DNA of 19,672 bases from Veillonellaceae bacterium UBA5809 (GCA_002417965.1 DIDD01000021.1:1-19672), one strand, 5' to 3'. Numbered from the stretch's first letter, positions 7,265-14,052 are shown. Numbers and translations are program-made. Notes: generated by a model from the sequence alone, not told the origin.

Positions 7265-8164
7265 ATGGTGAAATATATGAAACGGAAAATAGCTCTTTTA
7301 GGGGTTATGGCCGGTGCGGCGGCCTTGCTCTTCAGCGGATGCGGGGGCAGTCAGGGGCCCTCGGATACAGGGATAAAAGGAGATAAGAAGACAGTTCATC
7401 TCAGTTATGTGGAATGGGACACTGAAGTGGCTTCTACGAATGTTCTTGCCAAAGTGCTGGGAAATCTGGGGTATAAGGTGGAACTGACGCCTCTGGATAA
7501 TGCGGTGATGTGGCAGGCTGTGGCTACAGGAAAGTCCGACGGCATGACATCAGCCTGGCTTCCTGCTACTCATCAGGCGCAGTATGCCAAATACGGCAAG
7601 GATGTGACGGATCTGGGGGCCAATCTGACAGGAGCCCGGATCGGACTGGTGGTGCCGGATTACATGTCTGTTTCTTCGATTGAGGATTTGTCGTCTCAGG
7701 CAGGAAAGGCCATTACAGGTATTGAACCGGGGGCAGGCGTAACCATGAAGACGGAAAAAGCACTGCAGGAATATCCGAATCTGAAGGGGTGGAAACTGAA
7801 TACGTCTTCTTCCGGAGCCATGGCAGCCGCCCTGAAAAAGGCTGTCGATAATCAGGAGGAGATTGTTATAACCGGATGGTCTCCGCACTGGATGTTTGCC
7901 GCTTATCCTCTGAAGTATCTGGATGATCCCAAAGGGGTTTTCGGAGGAGAGGAAGAGATTCACACTATTGTCAGAAAGGGTCTTGAAAAGGATATGCCTG
8001 ATGTTTATAAAGTCATGGACCGTTTTCAGTGGACGGTAGATGATATCAATTCGGTTATGCTGGATATATCTAAAGGCATGAAGCCGGAACAGGCGGCTGA
8101 AAAATGGATCGGTACGCATCCTGATAAGGTGAAGGCGTGGACTGAGGGAATTCCGCGTGTATAA
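7265..8164 (+). CDS. opuAC: OpuAC-type glycine betaine-binding lipoprotein
   Basis: This 299-residue extracytoplasmic substrate-binding lipoprotein delivers betaine to the permease. A basic N-terminus and hydrophobic stretch end in the lipobox LLFSGC, with lipidated Cys26. The mature part is an OpuAC-type periplasmic-binding fold (PF04069): HLSYVEWDTEVAS, VMWQAVATGKSDG, SAWLPATH and TGWSPHWMF. Several tryptophans (W51, W83, W98, W205, W209) are candidates for the aromatic cage that holds the quaternary ammonium. The ATG at 7265 is used; AAAGGA at 7249-7254 is slightly far from it. An in-frame TTG at 7259 (two residues longer) or the ATG at 7277 are alternatives. It follows the permease by 40 bases and closes the operon. 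Confidence 0.94.
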   Translation: MVKYMKRKIALLGVMAGAAALLFSGCGGSQGPSDTGIKGDKKTVHLSYVEWDTEVASTNVLAKVLGNLGYKVELTPLDNAVMWQAVATGKSDGMTSAWLPATHQAQYAKYGKDVTDLGANLTGARIGLVVPDYMSVSSIEDLSSQAGKAITGIEPGAGVTMKTEKALQEYPNLKGWKLNTSSSGAMAAALKKAVDNQEEIVITGWSPHWMFAAYPLKYLDDPKGVFGGEEEIHTIVRKGLEKDMPDVYKVMDRFQWTVDDINSVMLDISKGMKPEQAAEKWIGTHPDKVKAWTEGIPRV

Positions 8165-8196
8165 ATACGTGTATAAATAAAAGAAGAATGTCAAAA

Positions 8197-8253
8197 ACGG
8201 CAGTTCCCCGCGGCAGGGCAGAAACAGCATGCTGCAGGGAGCTGCCGTTCTTT
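8197..8253 (+). terminator. intrinsic terminator of the opuA operon, possibly bidirectional
   Basis: ACGGCAGTTCCC (8197-8208) pairs with GGGAGCTGCCGT (8237-8248), a 12-bp stem with one G-U pair. It is followed by TTCTTT on the + strand. On the - strand the stem is followed by TTTTTGA, so it could also stop transcripts from the right. Confidence 0.8.
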
Positions 8254-8311
8254 AGAATTTAAACTAATAGAGTATACCCTCTCAGCAAGTTGAGAAATTC
8301 TTTTTTATAAA

Positions 8312-8326
8312 TGAGAATGATAATCC
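8312..8326. promoter_or_regulatory. Fur-like box
   Basis: TGAGAAT-G-ATAATCC matches the 7-1-7 Fur consensus TGATAATnATTATCA at 11 of 14 defined positions. No iron-uptake gene follows, so the role is unclear and the match may be chance in AT-rich DNA. Confidence 0.3.
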
Positions 8327-8535
8327 ATGAAGGGATTCAATAATGCCTTTATATCGACATCATTCTATGGAGGATGAGAATCGCACGGTATCATCGGAAT
8401 AAATCATTTTTTAGAAAAACTGTTGTTTTATTCCTTTACCAAAAGAGACTTTTCCCCAGAGTACCGAAAGTTTTCCACCTTTTCCACAGAGTTATCCACA
8501 GTTATCCCCCAGCTGGAAGAAGAGAAGAAAGCATT

Positions 8536-8560
8536 CCGTAATATTTTTGTAATAATACGG
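8536..8560. repeat. AT-rich imperfect palindrome within the DnaA-box region
   Basis: CCGTAATATT (8536-8545) and AATAATACGG (8551-8560) match as an inverted repeat at 9 of 10 positions around a 5-base centre. It lies between the two oppositely oriented groups of DnaA boxes. Confidence 0.6.
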
Positions 8561-8581
8561 TCATTTCCGGTGTTTTTGAAC

Positions 8582-8607
8582 ATGTACACGGGAGATGTAC
8601 ACAGGAG
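8582..8607. repeat. tandem pair of 13-mers beside a DnaA box
   Basis: ATGTACACGGGAG (8582-8594) is followed immediately by ATGTACACAGGAG (8595-8607), with a single mismatch. The pair ends 3 bases before the exact DnaA box at 8611-8619. Confidence 0.75.
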
Positions 8608-8889
8608 ATCTGTGGATAACTGTTCATAACTTGGGCCGGGAGCATAAATGAGAATAAGAATAACGCCCATAAAATCTATAGGAAAGGAGATCAGGAAATA
8701 TTTGTTCTCCCTGTGAAAGAGTGTGGATAAAGGGTGTGGAGAAATATTTTCTGGTCTGATTTTGCGCCGGACAGTTTTGGAATGGGTCAAAAAAAGTCTG
8801 GAAATCAAGGGATTTTATTCATGGGGATGACAAAAACGGTCTCGTTTGTCTCTGACAGGTGAACATCAGAAGGGTGAGGTTGAAGGTTA

Positions 8890-8898
8890 TGGTACAAT
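8890..8898 (+). promoter_or_regulatory. extended -10 promoter for the DUF2156 operon
   Basis: TGGTACAAT (8890-8898) is a TGn extended -10 element. No clear -35 is present. Transcription would begin near 8905, only about 8 bases before the ATG at 8913 but about 32 before the GTG at 8937. Confidence 0.5.
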
Positions 8899-8912
8899 AG
8901 AAAATATTAGAA

Positions 8913-9863
8913 ATGAGTTTTCTCATAGAAAAGAGAGTGGACATCATAGATCTGAAACCGTTCCGCATAGCGGACAGAGAACATATCAACAGTTATTTTA
9001 AGGAACATCATTATGAGCAGTGCGATTGTTCTTTTGATACACTTTTTTTGTGGCAGGATGTTTATCATACCTTGTGGGCTGAGGAAAATGATGTTTTGTT
9101 TATCCGTGCCGGAAAAGGCGATCAGGCATTTTTTATGCCGCCTTTTGCCGGTGACCATGCTACTTTTGTAGAGGGGCTGAAGATTGTAGAGGAGCATTTG
9201 AGTGATCTGGGAAAGCCGTTTCTGCTGAAGTCGGCTTCTCCTTGGGTGGTGGACCGCATGAAGGAATTCTGTCCCGGATGTTATTCTTATCAGGAAGACC
9301 GGGATAACTGGGAGTATATTTATAAGACGTCTGATCTTATTCAGCTGCCGGGCAAGAAATTCCGTATGAAGAAAAATCATCTCAATGGGTTTTTGAGGGC
9401 TTACGGAGATTATCAGTATGAGCCGGTCGGCAGGGATAATCTGCCGGAATGCATTGCTTCTGCCCGGGAGTGGTTTGTCCGTCATCAGGACACGGATTCG
9501 ATTGAGCATGAGCAGACGGCGATGAATGTTATGTTTGAAAACTGGGACTCGCTGGGGCTGAAGGGCGGCGTTATCCGGATTTATGGGAAGATTGAGGCCT
9601 TTACTGTGGGGAGTCTCCTGAATCCAAAGATGGCCCATATTCATTTTGAGAAGGCCAATCCTGATATACGGGGGCTGTATCAGGCGATTAACCGTGATTT
9701 TCTGATGCATGAATTCAGCGGGACAGAATTTGTCAACCGGGAGGAGGATTTGGGACTGCCCGGTCTGCGTAAGGCTAAAATGGAGTACCAGCCGGATCAT
9801 TTCGCGGAAAAGTATGATGTTACGCTGAATGCAGCAGGATGCGGAGAATTGGAGGAGTTATGA
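8913..9863 (+). CDS. DUF2156 protein (phosphatidylglycerol lysyltransferase C-terminal-like)
   Basis: This 316-residue soluble protein belongs to PF09924 (DUF2156), which shares the double-GNAT fold of the catalytic part of MprF. Diagnostic stretches are DLKPFRIADREHINSYF at the start, YIYKTSDLIQLPGKKFRMKK in the middle and GVIRIYGKIEAFTVGS followed by HFEKANPDIRGLYQAINRDF late. MprF-type enzymes transfer aminoacyl groups from tRNA to lipids; stand-alone DUF2156 proteins without membrane helices have no settled role. The start is uncertain: the ATG at 8913 has no ribosome site and would sit almost at the 5' end of the transcript, whereas the GTG at 8937 starts exactly where family similarity begins. 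The stop overlaps the next ATG by 4 bases. Confidence 0.85.
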   Translation: MSFLIEKRVDIIDLKPFRIADREHINSYFKEHHYEQCDCSFDTLFLWQDVYHTLWAEENDVLFIRAGKGDQAFFMPPFAGDHATFVEGLKIVEEHLSDLGKPFLLKSASPWVVDRMKEFCPGCYSYQEDRDNWEYIYKTSDLIQLPGKKFRMKKNHLNGFLRAYGDYQYEPVGRDNLPECIASAREWFVRHQDTDSIEHEQTAMNVMFENWDSLGLKGGVIRIYGKIEAFTVGSLLNPKMAHIHFEKANPDIRGLYQAINRDFLMHEFSGTEFVNREEDLGLPGLRKAKMEYQPDHFAEKYDVTLNAAGCGELEEL

Positions 9864-11059
9864 ATATCAGAAAAGCGGATCTGCGGGACAGGCCTGCGGC
9901 AGAGTCTTTATGGGCTTACTGTTTTGAGAAGCCTTCGGATCCTTTTTTTCAATGGTATTTTTCAGATGTGTGCCGTATGGATGAAGTGCTGCTGGGCGAA
10001 TCAGGGGGCAGGACTGCCTGCAGTCTGCACCGCCGCCCGTACAGTCTGTCTCTCCGGGGACGTGTGATGCCGGTAGATTATCTGGTGGGGGTTGCCACAC
10101 ATCCGGCAGCACGGGGCCGGGGTATGGCCGGCCGTCTTTTGGAAGGGGCTTTCCGGACGGCAGCTGAAGAGGGAAAGCCTGCCGTGATTCTTATGCCGTC
10201 TGACGCTGCACTTTACAGTAAGGCGGGGTTTGCTTTTTATGCGCATCAGTGGCGCAGAGAGGCGGCGCCGGAGCGTCTGGCACCGCTGGGACGCCGGTCT
10301 TCCCGGTCCGGTGTACCGGACAGTTCCGGTGACTGGGCGGATATGGATGATATTTACAGGGATTATACGGCAGGCCGTCAGGGATGGGCGCTGCGGGACG
10401 AAGCATTCTGGAAGCTTCATTTGGAAGGTCAGATGAAGGAAGGGTATGCGGCGGTGGTGTATGGAGATACGGGCCCTTCCGGTTATCTGTGGTATTCGAT
10501 TGAAGACCGGGTGATGACTGTATCTGAAATGGCTTTCCGCGGGGAAGAGGGGCGGCGGGGGCTGTATGCCTATATGGCCGGACACCGCGGGTCAGTTGAC
10601 CGCTGTATCTGGTATGAGCCTCTGGATGACCGGTCTTTTTTATACTGGCAGGACGGGGCGGAGCATACTTATATTGAAAACCGTACATTTCCTTTTATGA
10701 TGTGCCGTCTGACTGATCCGTCCGCTGCTTTTTCAGGCTGTGCCTGTCCCCCGGATATGACGGGCGGCGTTACGCTGGCGCTGGAGGATCCCGTGCTCAG
10801 GGATAAAAGCGGCCTTTACCGGCTCAGCTGTGAAAACGGAATGATCACGGCTGAAAGGGCGCTGCAGGGGGAACCGGCACTCTGTCTCCGGGAAGAGGGG
10901 GCTGCACAGATGTTGTTTGGAGCGGCTTCTGTTGAGGAGCTCCTGCGCCGCGGGTGGGCAGAGTCTGTTTCCCGGAGAGAGAGTTCTTTCCGTGAAGCGG
11001 TCAACTGGCTTTCCCGGGCATTTCCCCGGAGGAGAACATGGATTAATGAGTGGTACTGA
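9860..11059 (+). CDS. Eis-like GNAT N-acetyltransferase
   Basis: This 399-residue protein has the three-part layout of the Eis family. The N-terminal GNAT domain has acetyl-CoA loop RGRGMAG (85-91) in VGVATHPAARGRGMAGRLL. A second degenerate GNAT-like region follows, and then a C-terminal SCP2-like domain (about 290-399, with EEGAAQMLFGAASVEELLRR). Eis proteins acetylate amines, including aminoglycosides and protein lysines in mycobacteria; the substrate in anaerobic Firmicutes is unknown. The ATG at 9860 has GGAGG at 9851-9855 and overlaps the previous stop (ATGA); an upstream in-frame ATG at 9839 lacks similarity. Adjacent DUF2156 and Eis-like genes make an acyl-transfer pair. Confidence 0.88.
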   Translation: MNIRKADLRDRPAAESLWAYCFEKPSDPFFQWYFSDVCRMDEVLLGESGGRTACSLHRRPYSLSLRGRVMPVDYLVGVATHPAARGRGMAGRLLEGAFRTAAEEGKPAVILMPSDAALYSKAGFAFYAHQWRREAAPERLAPLGRRSSRSGVPDSSGDWADMDDIYRDYTAGRQGWALRDEAFWKLHLEGQMKEGYAAVVYGDTGPSGYLWYSIEDRVMTVSEMAFRGEEGRRGLYAYMAGHRGSVDRCIWYEPLDDRSFLYWQDGAEHTYIENRTFPFMMCRLTDPSAAFSGCACPPDMTGGVTLALEDPVLRDKSGLYRLSCENGMITAERALQGEPALCLREEGAAQMLFGAASVEELLRRGWAESVSRRESSFREAVNWLSRAFPRRRTWINEWY

Positions 11060-11333
11060 AAAAGTGCCCGGCACGGTCTATTACACGTATATGGTGCGCT
11101 GTGCGGACGGTTCATTGTATACGGGGTTTACTGTGGATATAGAGCACCGCATACAGGTTCATAACAGCGGAAAGGGCGCCCGTTATACGCGGTCGCGCCG
11201 TCCTGTTTCGCTGGCCTGGTGCCGGAAGTGGGATACGGAGCATGAAGCGCGTTCTGCAGAGATGCGGATTAAACACTGGAAAAAGGAGCAGAAGGAAAGT
11301 CTGGCGGCTTCTTTTGGAAAGGAACGGGATTGA
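11046..11333 (+). CDS. GIY-YIG nuclease-family protein (UPF0213/YhbQ type)
   Basis: This 95-residue single-domain GIY-YIG protein has YYTYMVRCADGSLYTGFT carrying the (G/Y)-Y-x10-YTG form of the motif, followed by RIQVHNSGKGARYTRSRRP and the late Glu/helix region EARSAEMRIKHWKKEQKESL. The family folds as a small endonuclease; relatives such as E. coli YhbQ have been linked to DNA repair, but cellular roles are poorly defined. The ATG at 11046 overlaps the previous gene by 14 bases. A GGAGGAG at 11028-11034 lies 11 bases upstream, with a two-codon ORF in between. The frame is open further upstream (from 10917), but that part lies inside the acetyltransferase gene and has no similarity. Confidence 0.9.
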   Translation: MSGTEKVPGTVYYTYMVRCADGSLYTGFTVDIEHRIQVHNSGKGARYTRSRRPVSLAWCRKWDTEHEARSAEMRIKHWKKEQKESLAASFGKERD

Positions 11334-11956
11334 TGAATCGTTCAGCAGAAAAAACAAGAATTTTGACAGAAACGGCTGCTGCCGTGGCTTTGGCATCAGT
11401 GCTGGTTATGCTGAAATTAATTTTTCCGTTTCTGGTATTTATTACAATGATTGCCGCGGCCTCGCCGATTGCCGTGATAGGATGTTTTCATGGGCTGAGG
11501 TGGTCGCTGGCGGCTTCGGCAGCGACCATGCTGGTCGTCACAATGACCGGCGGTCCGGAAATCGGTCTGACAACGGCGGTATATGCCGCGGCCTTAGGGA
11601 CAACGCTGGGAGAGGGATACCGCAGAAAATGGACGTACAGTAAAAAAATATGGACAACAGCATTGGCTTATGTGGCAGAGATGTCCTATAAGATTATTTT
11701 TTCCATTTACGTCCTCGGCATTGCAGATGCTTTGTCAGCCGGACTGGACCGGATGATCCGGCTGGTTGAATGGATATGGAAGCCGCTGGCCAGTGCGGCC
11801 GGTGTTGATCCGGATCCGGGAAGGGCAGTGTTTTCCTGGGCGGGAGCCGCCCTCGTGGGGATTTTATTTCTTATGAATGCAGGGGCTTATGCGTATTTAA
11901 ATACGGAGCTCTGCGGGGCTCTTATTCAGAGACTGAAGGGAGTCCGCCGGGCATAG
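11333..11956 (+). CDS. short DUF2232/YybS-like integral membrane protein
   Basis: This 207-residue hydrophobic protein has about five or six membrane helices. It resembles the N-terminal part of the full-length YybS-type protein encoded at 15965: both begin with a short charged leader, then a helix, and share a GxxxGxRWS-type loop (GCFHGLRWSLAAS here, GLRQGVRWSVIVT there). DUF2232 proteins are distant relatives of ECF-transporter S components; no substrate is known. The ATG at 11333 overlaps the GIY-YIG stop (TGATG) and has GGAAAGGAA upstream; a TTG one codon earlier is also possible. It is the last gene of the overlapping operon that starts at 8913. Confidence 0.75.
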   Translation: MNRSAEKTRILTETAAAVALASVLVMLKLIFPFLVFITMIAAASPIAVIGCFHGLRWSLAASAATMLVVTMTGGPEIGLTTAVYAAALGTTLGEGYRRKWTYSKKIWTTALAYVAEMSYKIIFSIYVLGIADALSAGLDRMIRLVEWIWKPLASAAGVDPDPGRAVFSWAGAALVGILFLMNAGAYAYLNTELCGALIQRLKGVRRA

Positions 11957-12026
11957 ACGGGGACCGGACTCTGCACAGACCGGTTAAAATAAGCTCTATA
12001 AACGGATCGGTTTTATCCTTCTTACG

Positions 12027-12045
12027 AGTGAGACGCTCACTGTTT
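12027..12045 (+). terminator. small hairpin after the DUF2156-DUF2232 operon, weak terminator
   Basis: AGTGAG (12027-12032) pairs with CTCACT (12036-12041) around loop ACG, followed by GTTTT. The stem is short and the T-run brief, so termination would be partial. Confidence 0.35.
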
Positions 12046-12066
12046 TGGAGGAATCAGGGGAAAGTA

Positions 12067-12085
12067 GTGAATCTTTAAAATTCAC
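12067..12085. promoter_or_regulatory. inverted repeat just upstream of the DUF2325 gene promoter
   Basis: GTGAAT (12067-12072) and ATTCAC (12080-12085) form a perfect 6-bp inverted repeat with a 7-base AT-rich centre. It ends 6 bases before the -35 element, a position usual for an activator or repressor site. No cognate regulator can be named. Confidence 0.4.
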
Positions 12086-12091
12086 AAATAC

Positions 12092-12120
12092 TTGACAAAG
12101 AAAAGATGAGAAATGATACT
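12092..12120 (+). promoter_or_regulatory. sigma-70-type promoter of the DUF2325 gene leader
   Basis: A consensus TTGACA (12092-12097), a 17-base spacer and GATACT (12115-12120) are visible. The start would be near 12127, giving a leader of about 207 bases before the ATG at 12334. Confidence 0.75.
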
Positions 12121-12139
12121 GTAAAAAGAAGGTATATTT

Positions 12140-12271
12140 ATGGTATTGGTTTTCGGAAGAGGGAATTTGCATGGGCAGCCCCGGGACGGGAGGATCATCT
12201 TTACAGGGAGGACAGACTCAGTTCTGCAGACTTGGTTTCTGCAGGGAGGGGAGTCTGTCCTTTTTTCATGA
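12140..12271 (+). CDS. possible 43-residue leader peptide overlapping the attenuator
   Basis: An ATG at 12140 follows AAGAAGG (12126-12132) by 7 bases and opens a 43-codon frame ending in TGA at 12269-12271, just past the T-run of the terminator hairpin. A ribosome reading it would have to melt the hairpin. The peptide matches nothing I recognise. The ribosome site would sit right at the predicted 5' end of the transcript, which weakens the case. Confidence 0.25.
   Translation: MVLVFGRGNLHGQPRDGRIIFTGRTDSVLQTWFLQGGESVLFS
12210..12266 (+). terminator. intrinsic terminator inside the DUF2325 gene leader (attenuator candidate)
   Basis: GGACAGACTC (12210-12219) pairs exactly with GAGTCTGTCC (12251-12260). 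Inside it CTGCAGA (12224-12230) pairs with TCTGCAG (12238-12244) around a 7-base loop. Six T (12261-12266) follow directly. It lies downstream of the promoter at 12092 and 68 bases before the start codon, so transcripts must pass it to express the gene. The terminated product would be about 140 nt. Confidence 0.85.
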
Positions 12272-12333
12272 TTTCCAGTACGGATGCTGTTTCTGCAGAC
12301 TGACGGAAGCCGGATGAGGAGTGTGAATATAGG

Positions 12334-14052
12334 ATGAAAAAAACAGGGGAGAGGTCTGTGCAGAGTCTGATTCTGATGCCTTTTATAGCAGAGGCTGCCG
12401 CGCTGCATCCGGAAGCGGTCAGGGAAGTGGACCGGCAGTATGCCGCAGGGAATTTTCATGACCATGCAATTCCTGAAGGGGAAAAGACGTTTTACAGAAA
12501 TTTTTTTGAGTGGAATGATCCAGTCAATGAGTATGACTGCCGTAGAGCGCTGTCTCCTCTTTTGGAAATCAGCGAAGGGGTGGATCAAAAAAGTAAGGTG
12601 CTCAGCGGGGTAAAGGAGGTAATGAAAAAGGGATGGCCCATAATTTATCAGTATATTGAGTCGAAGAACACACCGGTCCCTTTTGAATCTTTCTGGATTG
12701 AAAAAATTCTCAGAAGAGGAAGCCGTCCTTCTGCTAAAGAAATACAGAATCTTCCTGCCGTATTTCAGAGAGACAAGGTATCTCTTCATCCGGCGCCCCG
12801 CCATGTCCTTCCCCATACAGCGCCGGCTTTGTCAAAGAAAATTATGGCGTATCTTTTTGACGCCCGGCTTCCTGATGTGAAAGGGAATCCCGCAGATCCC
12901 GTGCAGTGGAGAAGCGGGCAGGTCCGCAGAAAAAAGCTTTTGGACGGAGATTTTCCGGCTTTTTTGTATATATGCATGATCACAAATAAGAAGATTCAAG
13001 ATCAGAATCCTACTTTTGCGGGATTGTTTTCTGCGCAGATGAACAAGCAGAACCGTATGCGCTATGGATCTATAGAAAAGACGGTGACGCCTGATCAGAA
13101 AAAGCTGGGAGAGGAAATCTGGGGAAGATTAAAAGAACGGATGCACGGATTTCCTGAGACGCTGGAGGAATATTTTTTGTCGGAAGCCGGGAAAAAACGG
13201 AGATTCTGGCCTTCTTATTCCGGAATTCCCGGAATTCCGGCGAATCTGTTCAATGAGCAGAGAGTGGAGGAGAAAGCAGTCAAAAAATGGATTTTTTCTA
13301 TGGCAGCCCATGTGCCTCCTCATGGGGAAATTACAGAACAGCTTTTAGATGAAGCGGAGTTTTTCTGGATGTATCTCATGGTTCTGTCTGTGTGCGGGCA
13401 GGCCTGCGGAAGCACGCGGGAAAAAATACTGCAGCGGCTGGGAGAAGCGGCTGTCCGGGAAGAGAAGGCTCTGGCGTGCATAGAGAACAGCGGACCGGAT
13501 ATCCGCTGCCGGATGGAGGCGGCGGAGAAGGATTCCGGGCAGTTGAAAAATGAATTGGAACAGGTCAAAAGGGAAAATGAAAAGCTGAAAAAGCAGTATA
13601 AAATGATGGAAGAGAAGACGGGGCGCAGGGCAGCTGAACTGGAGGCGGAGCTGGACGGAGTCATCCGCAGCGGGGAAGAGGACAGTGCGATTCCGTCTGA
13701 CCGGCAGGCGGCGGATGAAGCGGAAAGAGCGTCTTTGGCGGAGAAGAAGATTATTTTCGTGGGCGGAATGCCTGCCCTCCGCCAGCAGCTGAAAACAGAC
13801 TGTCCCGGGATGATCTGCATAGGCCCTGATGACAGCCAGTTTGACGGGCATATATTGCGCGGCGCTGATCTGGTGGTTATTTACTGGAAATATATGGGAC
13901 ACAGCCTTTTTCACAAGGTTTCAGCACTGGCCGGCCGGTATGGAGTGCCCTTGATTTTTGCCTGCGCCAGTCATGAAGGAAGACTTCTGCATCAGATCAG
14001 CCGTGCCGCTGCCAGGAAGGCAGGGGAGGATTCTGACGGCGCAGAGGCGTAG
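12334..14052 (+). CDS. DUF2325 domain protein with large uncharacterised N-terminal region and coiled coil
   Basis: I do not recognise the first 380 residues of this 572-residue protein. They are soluble, mostly helical, with many aromatic and charged residues. Residues about 392-442 are a heptad-like, Glu/Lys-rich coiled coil (KNELEQVKRENEKLKKQYK). Residues about 472-560 are a DUF2325 (PF10087) Rossmann-like domain: KIIFVGGMPALRQQL, then ADLVVIYWKYMGHSLFHKV and YGVPLIFA. DUF2325 proteins have no established biochemical role. A GGAG upstream of the ATG at 12334 supports the start. The gene stands alone between terminators, with its own promoter, an upstream inverted repeat and an attenuator-like leader, which suggests tight conditional expression. 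The short acidic tail (GEDSDGAEA) is probably disordered. Confidence 0.85.
   Translation: MKKTGERSVQSLILMPFIAEAAALHPEAVREVDRQYAAGNFHDHAIPEGEKTFYRNFFEWNDPVNEYDCRRALSPLLEISEGVDQKSKVLSGVKEVMKKGWPIIYQYIESKNTPVPFESFWIEKILRRGSRPSAKEIQNLPAVFQRDKVSLHPAPRHVLPHTAPALSKKIMAYLFDARLPDVKGNPADPVQWRSGQVRRKKLLDGDFPAFLYICMITNKKIQDQNPTFAGLFSAQMNKQNRMRYGSIEKTVTPDQKKLGEEIWGRLKERMHGFPETLEEYFLSEAGKKRRFWPSYSGIPGIPANLFNEQRVEEKAVKKWIFSMAAHVPPHGEITEQLLDEAEFFWMYLMVLSVCGQACGSTREKILQRLGEAAVREEKALACIENSGPDIRCRMEAAEKDSGQLKNELEQVKRENEKLKKQYKMMEEKTGRRAAELEAELDGVIRSGEEDSAIPSDRQAADEAERASLAEKKIIFVGGMPALRQQLKTDCPGMICIGPDDSQFDGHILRGADLVVIYWKYMGHSLFHKVSALAGRYGVPLIFACASHEGRLLHQISRAAARKAGEDSDGAEA

Larger units (their letters stand above)
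8450..8743. other. DnaA-box cluster, candidate replication origin or DnaA-titration site
   Basis: Three exact DnaA boxes are present: TTATCCACA at 8492-8500 on the + strand, and its reverse complement at 8611-8619 and 8722-8730. Near matches surround them: TTTTCCCCA (8450-8458), TTTTCCACC (8471-8479), TTTTCCACA (8480-8488) and TTATCCCCC (8502-8510) on +; TGTTCATAA (8621-8629) and TGTGGAGAA (8735-8743) on -. The boxes point toward each other around an AT-rich palindrome. An AT-rich stretch at about 8398-8434 could serve as an unwinding element. No dnaA or other replication gene is adjacent, and all genes on both sides run +. Confidence 0.65.

Noticed and set aside
8423..8629. 68-codon + strand ORF and a 126-codon - strand ORF (8428-8808) across the DnaA-box region
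   Set aside because: No ribosome site and no family resemblance; both read through the repeated DnaA boxes and palindromes, which explains the open frames.
12106..12303. 65-codon + strand ORF in the leader of the DUF2325 gene
   Set aside because: Its start lies between the -35 and -10 elements, so the predicted transcript would not contain it, and no ribosome site precedes it.
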